From positions 1,922,001 to 1,986,000 of the forward strand of contig CAWCHZ010000002.1 in NCBI GenBank assembly GCA_963795555.1: a stretch of 64,000 nucleotides of DNA, in the 5' to 3' direction. Positions within the stretch are counted from its first letter, which is position 1, and every line of letters begins with the position of its first letter. This DNA comes from CAWCHZ01 sp963795555. GTDB taxonomy: Bacteria > Actinomycetota > Thermoleophilia > Solirubrobacterales > Solirubrobacteraceae. The notes under the pieces were generated by a model. The model was not told the DNA's origin. It worked only from the letters and a program-made list of their open reading frames with translations, and did no database searches. Shown piece by piece: positions 16,488 through 24,567 of this stretch. Both the position numbers and the translations under genes were made by a program.

Positions 16488-17614
16488 ATGCGGTAGCGCT
16501 TGGCCACGCGTCCGTGCATCGCCTCCATCGCACGGTTCATCGCGGTATTGGTCTCGAGGATCCAGCCCATCTCGCCGTGCTTGCGGTGCGTGCGCTGAGC
16601 GATATCGAAGTGCTCGACGTAGAGCGCCGCCGCCACGCCGGCGTGCTGATGCTCGGGCTTGACCCCAAGGAAGCCCACGCGGACGCGGTCGATCAGCCGG
16701 CGCTTGTTCAGGAAGTGCCACCAGCCGAGCGGCAGCAGGCGCCCGCGCATCCGCTTGAGCACCTGGTTTACGTCGGGGACCGTGATCGCCATCCCCACCG
16801 GCTCACCGTCGCGCTCGGCGATCATGAACCAGTCGCGGTCGTAGACGAGCTGCAACTCCTGGGAGTAGGCGTCGAGATCCTGCTTGGAATAAGGGACGAA
16901 GCCCCAGTTGCTCGACCAGGCGGAGTTGTAGATCTCGGCGAACGCATCCATCTCGCGGCGCAGGTGCAGGCGCGACATCTTGCGCAGGCGGACGCCGTGC
17001 TCGCTGCGCGCCTTGTCGGCCAGCTCGAAGAGGATCGGCAGGGCCTGATCGCGGTCGGCGATCGAGAGCTCCCACATCAGCAGGTCCATCGCCTTGACGA
17101 GCCCGCTCTGCTCGCAGCGCGCCTGGTAGTGGGGCGGGTGCCAGGGCTGCTTGATCATCGGCTCGCGCTCGAAGCCCTCGATCAGCACTCCGCTCTCGTC
17201 GTTCATCGTGAAGTCCATCGGTCCGATCATGCGATCGCAGCCGCGCTCGCGCAGCCATTGGGCGGCAGCGTCGAGCAGCGCCTGACAGACCTGCTCGTCG
17301 TCCTCGAACTCGAGGAAGCCGAACATCCCCCAGCGGTTGTGGTGGTAGTCGTTGAACGCGCGATCGATCTGCGCGGTGATCCGTCCGACGATGCGGCGAC
17401 CGCGCCGGGCCAGGAAGTACTGGGCCTCGCCGTGCTTGAAGAAGGCGTTGAAGCGCGGGCTCAGGAAGATGCGCCGCTCGAGCTTCAGCGGCGGGATCCA
17501 TTGCTCAGACCCGGCATGCAGCCGAAACGGCAGATCGATGAAGGAGCGCAGGTCGCCTCCACCCACGACGGGCGAGACCTCCACGTCCACGGCGCTGGCG
17601 GCGTCGACTGCCAT
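16469..17614 (-). CDS. GNAT-like N-acetyltransferase domain protein, about 380 residues
   Basis: The 381-residue protein resembles a widespread bacterial family annotated as GNAT-like. The N-terminal part has FIDLPFRLHAGSEQWIPPL and GPMDFTMNDESGVLIEGF; the C-terminal part has VGFLGVKPEHQHAGVAAALY, an acetyl-CoA-loop-like segment, and WILETNTAMNRAMEAMHGRV near the end. Two tandem acyltransferase folds are likely, as in FemAB-type enzymes. The acceptor is not predictable. ATG 17614 is used because upstream sequence is repeat-derived. It overlaps the end of the permease gene by 19 bp. Confidence 0.72.
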   Translation of the reverse strand: MAVDAASAVDVEVSPVVGGGDLRSFIDLPFRLHAGSEQWIPPLKLERRIFLSPRFNAFFKHGEAQYFLARRGRRIVGRITAQIDRAFNDYHHNRWGMFGFLEFEDDEQVCQALLDAAAQWLRERGCDRMIGPMDFTMNDESGVLIEGFEREPMIKQPWHPPHYQARCEQSGLVKAMDLLMWELSIADRDQALPILFELADKARSEHGVRLRKMSRLHLRREMDAFAEIYNSAWSSNWGFVPYSKQDLDAYSQELQLVYDRDWFMIAERDGEPVGMAITVPDVNQVLKRMRGRLLPLGWWHFLNKRRLIDRVRVGFLGVKPEHQHAGVAAALYVEHFDIAQRTHRKHGEMGWILETNTAMNRAMEAMHGRVAKRYRIYERSF

Positions 17615-17650
17615 CGCCGCAGACCGTACACGGCGCGGCGGCGAGAGGGC

Positions 17651-17735
17651 ACGACCTGGCCCCCGGCGGACGACCCGGCGCCCCACGGCGAACGACCCGG
17701 CGCCCCACGGCGAACGACCCGCGCCCCCGGCGGGC
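17651..17735. repeat. 22-bp tandem repeat, about four copies, in a spacer
   Basis: Units start at 17651, 17670, 17692 and 17714. The two central copies are identical 22-mers (ACGACCCGGCGCCCCACGGC plus GA), while the outer copies are diverged. The array fills the spacer between the Nudix stop and the start of the GNAT-like gene on the minus strand, so it would be part of the mRNA leader of the latter. Confidence 0.92.
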
Positions 17736-17741
17736 ACGTTG

Positions 17742-18194
17742 TCAGCGGTCGCGGTCGAGCGCGATGATCGCCGCGATGTGGGGCGCCGCCTCGGGGGGGA
17801 GGTCGGTCAGCGGGAACCAGCCGATCGCGGCGATCTCGACGCCATCGGGTTCGAGCACGCGATCGTCGAGCTCCGCGGCGAAGCAGTAGAGACGATCGCG
17901 CTTGCGATCGATGCGTGCGTGGACGTCCCCCAGCGGGCGCCAGCGGACGATGTCGACGCCGAGCTCCTCGCGGATCTCGCGCCGCGCGGCGGCGACCGGC
18001 GGCTCACCGCGTCTGATGCCGCCACCCGGCAGCTCCCAACGTCGCCGCGGGCCATAGCTGTGGCGCACCAGCAGGATCTCATCGCCACGCGTCAGCACGC
18101 ACTTGACGCCACGCTTGGCGGGTCGCGCGAGCAGCCAGTAGGAACGCAGCACCCGGTAGCCGATGCGGTAGACAGCGCGGCGAAGCGTCTGCAC
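17742..18194 (-). CDS. Nudix hydrolase
   Basis: A 150-residue Nudix protein with a complete box GGGIRRGEPPVAAARREIRE followed by ELGVDI (about residues 56-80; GX5EX7REUXEEXGU). These metal-dependent enzymes hydrolyse nucleoside diphosphates linked to another moiety. The N-terminus is basic with a short hydrophobic stretch. The substrate cannot be read from the sequence. It starts in the spacer opposite the flippase gene, next to a strong hairpin. Confidence 0.85.
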   Translation of the reverse strand: MQTLRRAVYRIGYRVLRSYWLLARPAKRGVKCVLTRGDEILLVRHSYGPRRRWELPGGGIRRGEPPVAAARREIREELGVDIVRWRPLGDVHARIDRKRDRLYCFAAELDDRVLEPDGVEIAAIGWFPLTDLPPEAAPHIAAIIALDRDR

Positions 18195-18257
18195 GCGGTG
18201 AGTCTAGGTGCGATCCTTCGGGCATGAACCCGAGCCGCCTTGTCGGTCTCTGAGCGC

Positions 18258-18282
18258 CGTGCCCCGGCAAAGCCGGGGCACG
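18258..18282. promoter_or_regulatory. Perfect 11-bp stem hairpin next to the flippase start
   Basis: CGTGCCCCGGC at 18258-18268, a loop AAA, and the exact reverse complement GCCGGGGCACG at 18272-18282 form a very stable hairpin ending 5 nt before the flippase ATG at 18288. It lies where a ribosome-binding site should be and no Shine-Dalgarno sequence is visible. It could restrain translation or end transcription from upstream. If the TTG at 18240 is the true start, it is part of the coding sequence. Confidence 0.55.
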
Positions 18283-18287
18283 CGCCG

Positions 18288-19691
18288 ATGTCGAGCAACG
18301 GTCGCCCCTCCCCGCCGAGTGCCGACGTCAAGCGTGGCTACGGTCGCGGAGCGCGCGTGCTGTCGATCGGCATCGCCGCGACCGGCCTGTTCACGTTCGC
18401 CTACTTCGCGCTGGCGAGCCATCTGCTGACGCGGCTGGACTACAAGCGGGTCAGCCTGCTCTGGTCGGTGATGTTCGTGATCGTGTCGATCATCTACCGG
18501 CCGATCGAGCAGCTGCTGTCGCGGACGATTGCCGAGCGCCGCGCGCGTGGCCTGCATCGCGAGCATCCGCTGCGCGTACCGCTGACGATCCAGGGCAGCT
18601 TCGCCGCCGTCTTCCTCGTGGCGGCCCTGTTGCTGCGCGATCGCATCCAAAACCACGTCTTCGATCACTCCGCGGCGCTCTATTGGGTGCTCGTGGTCGG
18701 CGTGCTCGCCTATGCCGCCAGCTACTTCGCGCGCGGCTGGCTGGCTGGTCACGAGCGCTTCGGTCTCTACGGTGGGCTCGCCCTGTTGGAATCGCTCTCG
18801 CGCTTCCTCTTCGCGCTCGGCGTCGCGGTCGGGATCGGCTCTGGACAGTCGGCGGTGGCACTCGGGATCGCGGCAGCGCCGTTGGTGTCGCTGGTGATCG
18901 TCCCGCTCGCCTTCTCACATGGCAGTCGGGCGCTCGCACGGCGGCGTGTGACGGACGCCCAGCCGGCCCGCTCGCAGGGCGCGCACTTCGATGCCGCGGC
19001 CGCCGACGCCGCCCTCCAGGGCCCCGCCGCCGAGGCGCTCGAGGAGGCCTCGGGAGACCTTTCGCTGCGCCGCAGCGGCGGCTTCGCCGCCGCCGTCTTC
19101 GCGATCATGCTGTCCGAGCAGACGCTGCTCAACGCGGCCGTGATCACCGTGGCGGCCAGCGCGGACGAGACCGCGCTGGCCGGCTTCGCCTTCAACGTGC
19201 TGCTGATCGCGCGCGCTCCGCTGCAGCTGTTCCAATCGATCCAGACCTCGCTGCTGCCACACCTGGCCGGCCTCGAGGTCACCGCGGGCGTCGAGGGCTT
19301 CGCGCGGGCGGTGCGCATCACCGTCGCGGCGATCGCGGTGTTCGCGGGGCTGCTCGCCGTGGCGCTGCTGGCAATCGGACCGAGCGCGATGCGGATCATC
19401 TTCGGCGGCGGCTTTCGCTATGCGCGCGGCGGGCTTGCGCTCGTCGGGCTGGGAATGGGCCTGCACCTGGTCGCCGCGACGCTCAACCAGGCCGCGCTCG
19501 CGCGCCGGCAGGTCGGCTATGCGGCCGCGGCGTGGCTGCTCGCCGCCGGCGCGTTCGTCGGCTGGCTGACGGTGCCGATCATCTCCGACCAGCTGCAGCG
19601 CGTCGAGGTCGGCTACTTCGGCGCCACCGGTCTGCTCTCGCTGCTGCTGTTCGCGCTCTACCGCCGCGGCGTGCCCGGTCGCGCCGGCTGA
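18288..19691 (+). CDS. Wzx/MATE-like polysaccharide flippase
   Basis: The 467-residue membrane protein has about 12 hydrophobic spans. The first is SIGIAATGLFTFAYFALASH, followed by YKRVSLLWSVMFVIVSIIYR, a pattern of the polysaccharide-transport branch of the MOP flippases that move lipid-linked sugars outward. A soluble loop of about 60 residues (ALARRRVTDAQPARSQGAHF onwards) lies mid-protein. ATG 18288 begins just after the hairpin; a TTG at 18240 would add 16 residues. It faces the SqdB-like gene, and its last codons are duplicated in the spacer. Confidence 0.8.
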   Translation: MSSNGRPSPPSADVKRGYGRGARVLSIGIAATGLFTFAYFALASHLLTRLDYKRVSLLWSVMFVIVSIIYRPIEQLLSRTIAERRARGLHREHPLRVPLTIQGSFAAVFLVAALLLRDRIQNHVFDHSAALYWVLVVGVLAYAASYFARGWLAGHERFGLYGGLALLESLSRFLFALGVAVGIGSGQSAVALGIAAAPLVSLVIVPLAFSHGSRALARRRVTDAQPARSQGAHFDAAAADAALQGPAAEALEEASGDLSLRRSGGFAAAVFAIMLSEQTLLNAAVITVAASADETALAGFAFNVLLIARAPLQLFQSIQTSLLPHLAGLEVTAGVEGFARAVRITVAAIAVFAGLLAVALLAIGPSAMRIIFGGGFRYARGGLALVGLGMGLHLVAATLNQAALARRQVGYAAAAWLLAAGAFVGWLTVPIISDQLQRVEVGYFGATGLLSLLLFALYRRGVPGRAG

Positions 19692-19733
19692 GTTCGCGTT
19701 CTACCGCCGCGGCGTGCCGGTCGCGCCGGCTGA
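19650..19733. repeat. 43-bp-spaced duplication of a gene end including its stop codon
   Basis: The last 42 bp of the flippase gene (19650-19691, starting TTCGCGCTCTACCGCCGCGG and ending GGCTGA) are repeated at 19693-19733 with one base change and one base lost. The second copy is outside the gene, ends in TGA again, and stops 1 bp before the convergent SqdB-like gene end. Confidence 0.93.
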
Positions 19734-19734
19734 C

Positions 19735-21012
19735 TCAGGCCGACGTCAGCGTCGGGTGGTCCTGGGTGGGCTGGTCGTCGAGCGCCAGATCGGGCGAGTG
19801 CCCGTTCTGGCCCGCGGCGTGCGGGCGGTGGCCGTTGAGGGAGGTTGTCTCCTCGGGACGCCAGCGGATCCGCGGCTCGATCGCGCGCGTGATCACGCGG
19901 TCGGCATGGCGCGCGATGATCGTGAGCATCGACTGCACCAGCTCGTCGCCGAGGTGGTGGGGCTTGAGCCCAAGGTCGAGCAGCTTCTGGTGCGCCGCGT
20001 TGTAGTAGTGGTGCTCGGCCTCCACGCGAGGATTGGGGAAGCTGGCGACCTCGACCTCGTAGCCCAGCGCCTCACCGGCCCGCCGCACGACCTCGGCCAA
20101 CTCGGCGATGCTGAACTGCTCGGTGAACTGATTGAAGACGCGAAACTCGCCGAGCGCGGCTGGATTTCGCACGGCCAGCTCCACGCACTGCAGAGTGTCG
20201 CGCAGGTTGAGGAACCCGCGCGTCTGCGTCCCCGATCCATAGACGGTGATCGGGTGGCCGATCACCGCCTGCACGCAGAAGCGGTTCAGCGCCGTGCCGA
20301 AGACCTCGTCGTAGTCGAAGCGCGTGATCAGGCGCTCGTCCAGGCTGGTCTCCTCGGTCTGGATGCCGTAGACGACGCCCTGATTGAGGTCCGTGGCACG
20401 CATGCCCCAGATGCGACAGGCGAAGTGGATGTTGTAGGAGTCGTGAACCTTCGAGACGTGGTAGAGCGAGCCCGGCAGCTTCGGGAAGGGCAGCACGTCG
20501 CGGCGCCCCTTGTGCTCGATCTCGATGAAGCCCTCTTCGATGTCGATGTTCGGCGTTCCGTACTCGCCCATCGTGCCGAGCTTGACGAGGTGGCAGCCGG
20601 GCGCATGCTCGCGCAGCGCGAAGAGCAGGTTGAGCGTTCCGATCACGTTGTTGGTCTGCGTCTCGGCGGCGTGCTTGCGCGAGATCATCGAATAGGGCGC
20701 CGAGGCCTGCTCGCCGTAGTGGACGACGGCCTCGGGCAGGAACTGGGCGACGACGCGATCGATGAACTCGCCGTCCTGGATGTCGCCGATGTAGGGTGTG
20801 ATCGCGCGTCCGGACACCTCATGCCAGGCGTCGAGGCGGTCGGGCAGGGAGCTGATCGGCGTCAGCGAATCTGTCCAACGCTCCATGTGCCAGCGGCGGC
20901 GGGCGAAGTTGTCGACGATGGCGACGTCGTCGCCGTGGGCAGAGAAACGTAGGGCGGTGGGCCAGCCGAGATAGCCGTCCCCGCCGAGGATCAAGACGCG
21001 CATGCCAGACAT
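19735..21012 (-). CDS. sqdB: UDP-sulfoquinovose synthase-like (SqdB) SDR enzyme
   Basis: A 425-residue NAD-dependent extended SDR protein that matches SqdB along its length. It has the cofactor loop GGDGYLGWPTALRFS, VDNFARRRW, QTNNVIGTLNLLFAL, LGTMGEYGTPNIDIEEGF (Thr and Glu of the SqdB active site), YHVSKVHDSYN (catalytic Tyr-X3-Lys) and IWGMRATDLNQGVVYG. SqdB makes UDP-sulfoquinovose from UDP-glucose and sulfite, the sugar donor of sulfolipid and of some sulfonated glycans. The last 40 residues are a loose Asn/His/Pro tail. The start is ATG 21012 or 21003; no ribosome-binding site is visible. No SqdX-like gene is next to it. Confidence 0.88.
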   Translation of the reverse strand: MSGMRVLILGGDGYLGWPTALRFSAHGDDVAIVDNFARRRWHMERWTDSLTPISSLPDRLDAWHEVSGRAITPYIGDIQDGEFIDRVVAQFLPEAVVHYGEQASAPYSMISRKHAAETQTNNVIGTLNLLFALREHAPGCHLVKLGTMGEYGTPNIDIEEGFIEIEHKGRRDVLPFPKLPGSLYHVSKVHDSYNIHFACRIWGMRATDLNQGVVYGIQTEETSLDERLITRFDYDEVFGTALNRFCVQAVIGHPITVYGSGTQTRGFLNLRDTLQCVELAVRNPAALGEFRVFNQFTEQFSIAELAEVVRRAGEALGYEVEVASFPNPRVEAEHHYYNAAHQKLLDLGLKPHHLGDELVQSMLTIIARHADRVITRAIEPRIRWRPEETTSLNGHRPHAAGQNGHSPDLALDDQPTQDHPTLTSA

Positions 21013-21022
21013 TATTAACTGT

Positions 21023-21052
21023 TTGCGGGACGTTAGGCTTTCTGGATAGCGT
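21023..21052 (+). promoter_or_regulatory. Possible promoter for the GT2 gene
   Basis: TTGCGG at 21023-21028 and TAGCGT at 21047-21052 are separated by 18 bp in a short AT-richer patch between the divergent SqdB-like and GT2 genes. The GTG start at 21061 would be at or near the transcript start, so the message could be leaderless. The match to the consensus is only moderate. Confidence 0.3.
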
Positions 21053-21060
21053 TACCCGCC

Positions 21061-21936
21061 GTGCTCGAGCTCGAACCAACCCCCACCCTTCTCGAGGATC
21101 CAGCCGACGACGTCTCCGTCGAAGTCGATGGCGCCTGCCTGTCGGTGGACGAGTTGGCGGACCGCTTCGGGGGCCGCATCGCGATCGTCATCCCCGCCTA
21201 CGAAGAGGCCGAGAACCTGCCGGAGGTGCTGCCGCGGATGCCCGTGGAGATCGCCGGACTTGCGGTCGCGGTGCTGGTCGTGGACGACGGCTCGCGCGAC
21301 GATACGGCCGCGGTGGCGCTGCAGGCCGGCGCGGTCGTCGCGCGCCTGGCGGACAACCGCGGTGGCGGCGCTGCCCTGCGCGTCGGCTATGCGCTGGCGG
21401 TCGCGGCGCGCGCGCGCATCGTCGTCACGATGGATGCCGACGGTCAGCACCGTCCCGAGGAGCTTGGCCAGCTGATCGAGCCGATCGTCACCGGGCAGGC
21501 CCAGCTGGTCGTCGGCTCGCGGATCCTCGGCAGCGCCGAGCCCGGCCTGTTCGCGCGCGAGCTGGGCATCGCCTTCTTCAATCGTCTCGTGAGCGCGGTC
21601 GTCGGACGGCGCGTGACCGACTGCTCCAACGGCTACCGAGCGATCCGCGCCGAGCTGCTGCCGATGCTCGAGCTGCGTCAGCAGCAGTTCCACGCCGCCG
21701 AATTCCTGATCGAGGCGGTGACACGGGGAATCCCCACGATGGAGGTGCCGATCACGGTGCTACGGCGCTCGCATGGGACGTCCAAGAAGCCCGCGTCTGT
21801 GCGCTACGGGCTGGGCTTCGCCTCGGCGATCTTCGCGGCCTGGCGGCGCGCGGTCACGCGCGGCGGTACCACTCGACATAGCGACCGCACGCCGCTTGCA
21901 GCGGAACCGTCCGCGCTCGAGCATTGTGGCGGGTGA
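21061..21936 (+). CDS. GT2 family glycosyltransferase (Dpm1/DPG-synthase-like)
   Basis: The 291-residue protein has a 40-residue N-terminal extension and then a GT-A domain: AIVIPAYEEAENLPEVLP, VLVVDDGSRDDTA, VVTMDADGQHRPEELGQL (DXD site), VVGSRILG and VTDCSNGYRAIRAELLPML. The pattern is that of enzymes charging polyprenyl phosphate with a hexose. The start is GTG 21061, 49 bp from the divergent SqdB-like gene. Its 3' end overlaps the convergent membrane protein gene by 83 bp. The donor sugar is unknown; the neighbours make a nucleotide-sulfosugar and a flippase. Confidence 0.8.
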   Translation: MLELEPTPTLLEDPADDVSVEVDGACLSVDELADRFGGRIAIVIPAYEEAENLPEVLPRMPVEIAGLAVAVLVVDDGSRDDTAAVALQAGAVVARLADNRGGGAALRVGYALAVAARARIVVTMDADGQHRPEELGQLIEPIVTGQAQLVVGSRILGSAEPGLFARELGIAFFNRLVSAVVGRRVTDCSNGYRAIRAELLPMLELRQQQFHAAEFLIEAVTRGIPTMEVPITVLRRSHGTSKKPASVRYGLGFASAIFAAWRRAVTRGGTTRHSDRTPLAAEPSALEHCGG

Positions 21937-24256
21937 GCGCCAGGCCATCGAGCGGCAGATCCCCCTGCACCAGCGGCGGCGTGCGTCCGGGAGCTCCGAG
22001 GATGCGCCCGATCCGGCTTGGATCGAGCGCCTGCACGGCGATTGTCAACGGGCCTGAGCGGCGCTGCACCAGCACGCCAGCGGGCCAATAGGGGCCGATC
22101 CGGTCGAGCGTCGCCGGCAGCGTGAGCGCCAGCCCGGGGGCGCTCAAGCGCAACCCAGTGAGGCTCGCGTACTGCAGCGAGACGTCCCAGGCGCCGGCCG
22201 GCACCTGCAGCGTCAGCGTTGCGTGGCCGCCGGTGGCATACGGCTGGCCACGCCACTGCGCGGGCGTGGCGACAATTGGTGCCGGCACGATGGACGCGAC
22301 GCCGCCGTGGCGCAGCAGAGCGCGCCCAGAGCTGCTGTCACAGCGCAGCACCGCGCCCAGGGCCATGCCCGTTCCCAGCGTGTCGCGCTCGAGCGTCGGC
22401 CCATCGCGCCGCCAGAGCAGGTAGGAGCGCGTGGCGCGGACTAGCTGGAAGTTCGCCGGCGCGCTGACGCGATAGGCCGAGCGAGGTTCGATGATGTAGC
22501 GAAAGCGGTCGAGCGTGACGGCGTGATAGCTGTTGAAGGTCAGCGGGGCGGTGCGCACGTAGGCCACCTCCTGACGCGTCTGGTACGGCCGCGGCGAGTA
22601 CAGGAACGGACCGCTCGCCAGCCACGCCCCACGCAGCTCCCACTGCATGAAGTCGTCGATGCCCAGGAACAGCACCTGCTGGCCGGCGACCAGCGGGCGC
22701 AGCGTGGCGAGCTCGGTCAGGTGCGCTGTGGGGTCGATCAGCCCGTCACGCAACGCACCAAAGCTGGACAGCGCGGCCGCGATGGCGATTGCCAGGCTGG
22801 CCGCCCGGGCGAGCCAGAGCCCTCGCAGCGGCCGCCGCGGGCGGGGGTGCCAGAGCGCGAGCAGCGGTGGCGCGAGCGCGATCGCGACCAGCGGGGCGAG
22901 CACGGCAAGCCCCTTCGCGGCCGTATACGGGCTGCGCGAGGCATCGAGCTCGATGTAGATGGCGACCGCCGCGGCAAGCGTCCCGACGATCGCCAGCTCC
23001 CGGCGCCCTAGCCACCAGATGACCGCCAGCGCGAGCGCCGCGGCCGCCAGCGCGCCCAGCGCCAGCGTCGGCCAATAGGGGTGAGGGTTGAAGCGAAAGT
23101 CGCTGGTCAGCCAGATCCCGACCGCCTGCAGGGGCGAGATCGCATGGACGAGGTTGCCCATCCCGAGCGGCGGCTCGCTGGCAAAGGTCGAGTCGGCGAA
23201 GGCCAGCATCCGCTTGACCTCGGGGGCGAGCAGGACCGCGCTGCTCAGCAGCGCTCCGGCTGCGGCCGGAGTCACCGCGCGCGCGAGCTCGGCGAGCCGG
23301 CGTCCCCGCCGGACGACGAGCGCGAGCGCGAGCGCGGCGCCCACGCCGGCGGCGGGCCACAGCACGCCGGGATAGCTGTAGGCGTAGGCCATGCCCGCCA
23401 CCAGCACCCCGATCGGCAACCCGTTGCGCAGGATCGGCCGCGCGGGTGGGGCCGTGGCGGCCGCTGCGGGATCGCGCGGCGCGGCGCGACTCGTCCCCAT
23501 CGCGAGCGGGGCGCGACTCGTCCCCATCGCGAGCTCGCGCAGCGCGAGAGCGAAGGCGACCAGCAGGGTGCCCTCGATGACCTCCTTGAACGCCGACTGT
23601 ACGAGATAGGCGACGCTCAGGTAGCAGACACCGACCAGCAGCGCGGCGAGCTGGCGTGCCGCGCGCCGAGCTGCGGGCAGCGCCGTCAGCGCGGCGAGCG
23701 CCAGCAGCGCCGGCAGCACGGTCGTGAGCGCGTCGAAGGCATGCACGAGTGAGACGTCGAGCCCGCGCGCAAGCGCCGCCGCGACCGCATGCGGGCCGAT
23801 CGGATAGCCCTGCGTTACCAGCGGACCGCCATAGGCGGCCACCGGGGGCGGGCCAGCGTGGGTCGTCAGCCACCACGCCGTCGAGAGATGAGAGGCCATG
23901 TCGTTGTTGTCGCCCGCGCCGGGGATGCCCGCGCTGCCGCTGACGAGATAGGGCAGTGATGCCATGAGCAGCGCCACGACGGCCACCGGCGCGCCCTCGC
24001 TCAGTCCGCTGCGCAGCGCACCCCGAACCCGTCGCGAGGCGAGCGCCACGAGCGTTGCGGCACCAAGCGCCAGCGCGGCCGTGGTCGCGTGGCCCGGTAG
24101 GCGAATCGTCACCTCGGCGATCGCCAGCAGCGCCGCGTAGCCCACCGCCGGGCTCCAGCTCGCCCAGCCGCGCAGGCCACCAAGCTCGCGAATGGCCTGG
24201 CCGAGCGCCGCCGCGGCGACGAGCACGATCAGGGCGGCGATGTAGAGGGCGGCCAA
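21854..24256 (-). CDS. Large multi-span membrane protein, GT-C-like
   Basis: About 800 residues with a dozen or more hydrophobic spans followed by a C-terminal soluble domain of about 250 residues rich in beta structure. An early outer loop contains SGSAGIPGAGDNNDMASHLS and TQGYPIGPHAVAA, with acidic residues after the first spans as in GT-C transferases that use lipid-linked sugars. I cannot assign a known family. The start is uncertain: no ATG fits without running into the divergent gene at 24316, so the TTG at 24256 is taken. It contains a 27-bp in-frame duplication. Confidence 0.62.
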   Translation of the reverse strand: MAALYIAALIVLVAAAALGQAIRELGGLRGWASWSPAVGYAALLAIAEVTIRLPGHATTAALALGAATLVALASRRVRGALRSGLSEGAPVAVVALLMASLPYLVSGSAGIPGAGDNNDMASHLSTAWWLTTHAGPPPVAAYGGPLVTQGYPIGPHAVAAALARGLDVSLVHAFDALTTVLPALLALAALTALPAARRAARQLAALLVGVCYLSVAYLVQSAFKEVIEGTLLVAFALALRELAMGTSRAPLAMGTSRAAPRDPAAAATAPPARPILRNGLPIGVLVAGMAYAYSYPGVLWPAAGVGAALALALVVRRGRRLAELARAVTPAAAGALLSSAVLLAPEVKRMLAFADSTFASEPPLGMGNLVHAISPLQAVGIWLTSDFRFNPHPYWPTLALGALAAAALALAVIWWLGRRELAIVGTLAAAVAIYIELDASRSPYTAAKGLAVLAPLVAIALAPPLLALWHPRPRRPLRGLWLARAASLAIAIAAALSSFGALRDGLIDPTAHLTELATLRPLVAGQQVLFLGIDDFMQWELRGAWLASGPFLYSPRPYQTRQEVAYVRTAPLTFNSYHAVTLDRFRYIIEPRSAYRVSAPANFQLVRATRSYLLWRRDGPTLERDTLGTGMALGAVLRCDSSSGRALLRHGGVASIVPAPIVATPAQWRGQPYATGGHATLTLQVPAGAWDVSLQYASLTGLRLSAPGLALTLPATLDRIGPYWPAGVLVQRRSGPLTIAVQALDPSRIGRILGAPGRTPPLVQGDLPLDGLALTRHNARARTVPLQAACGRYVEWYRRA
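23484..23537. repeat. 27-bp in-frame duplication in the GT-C-like gene
   Basis: Two copies starting at 23484 and 23511 share GCGCGACTCGTCCCCATCGC and encode AMGTSRAPL-type nonapeptides in a cytoplasmic-looking linker between membrane spans. Confidence 0.9.
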
Positions 24257-24315
24257 GGGCGGCCACAGGATACGCTGCAGCAGACCCGCCAGCCGATGTT
24301 GCGGAAGGAGGAGAG

Positions 24316-24567
24316 ATGGGGCTGATGGACAAGGTGAAGGCGACCGCCGAGCAGGCTGCCGCCAAGACGCGCGAAGCGGCACTGGAAGCTCAGACCAAGA
24401 CGCGCGAGGCGGCCCAGGAGCTGCAAACCAAGCGCGAGCTGGGGCAGGCCTACAGCGAGCTCGGCAAGCAGACGTTCGAGCTGGTCCAGGCCGGTGAGCT
24501 GCCGGCGGAGCGCTTTGGCGATCAGATCGAGCGGATCAGGACGCTGCGAGCGCAGGCGGACGACTGA
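24316..24567 (+). CDS. Small charged coiled-coil protein
   Basis: An 83-residue, Ala/Glu/Lys/Gln-rich protein that should be almost wholly helical (KTREAALEAQTKTREAAQEL). It then ends in ELGKQTFELVQAGELPAERF, a motif pattern seen in many small actinobacterial proteins of unknown function. The start ATG 24316 has a strong site, GGAAGGAGGAG, immediately upstream. It overlaps the convergent nuclease gene by 32 bp. No function can be assigned. Confidence 0.75.
   Translation: MGLMDKVKATAEQAAAKTREAALEAQTKTREAAQELQTKRELGQAYSELGKQTFELVQAGELPAERFGDQIERIRTLRAQADD

Noticed and set aside
18240..18287. Upstream TTG start for the flippase
   Set aside because: It would translate the 11-bp palindrome; ATG 18288 fits the conserved start better, although mapping has not been done.
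24257..24382. Extension of the large membrane protein to ATG 24382
   Set aside because: It would run across the strong ribosome-binding site and first codons of the small gene at 24316 on the other strand, and the added residues have no membrane character.
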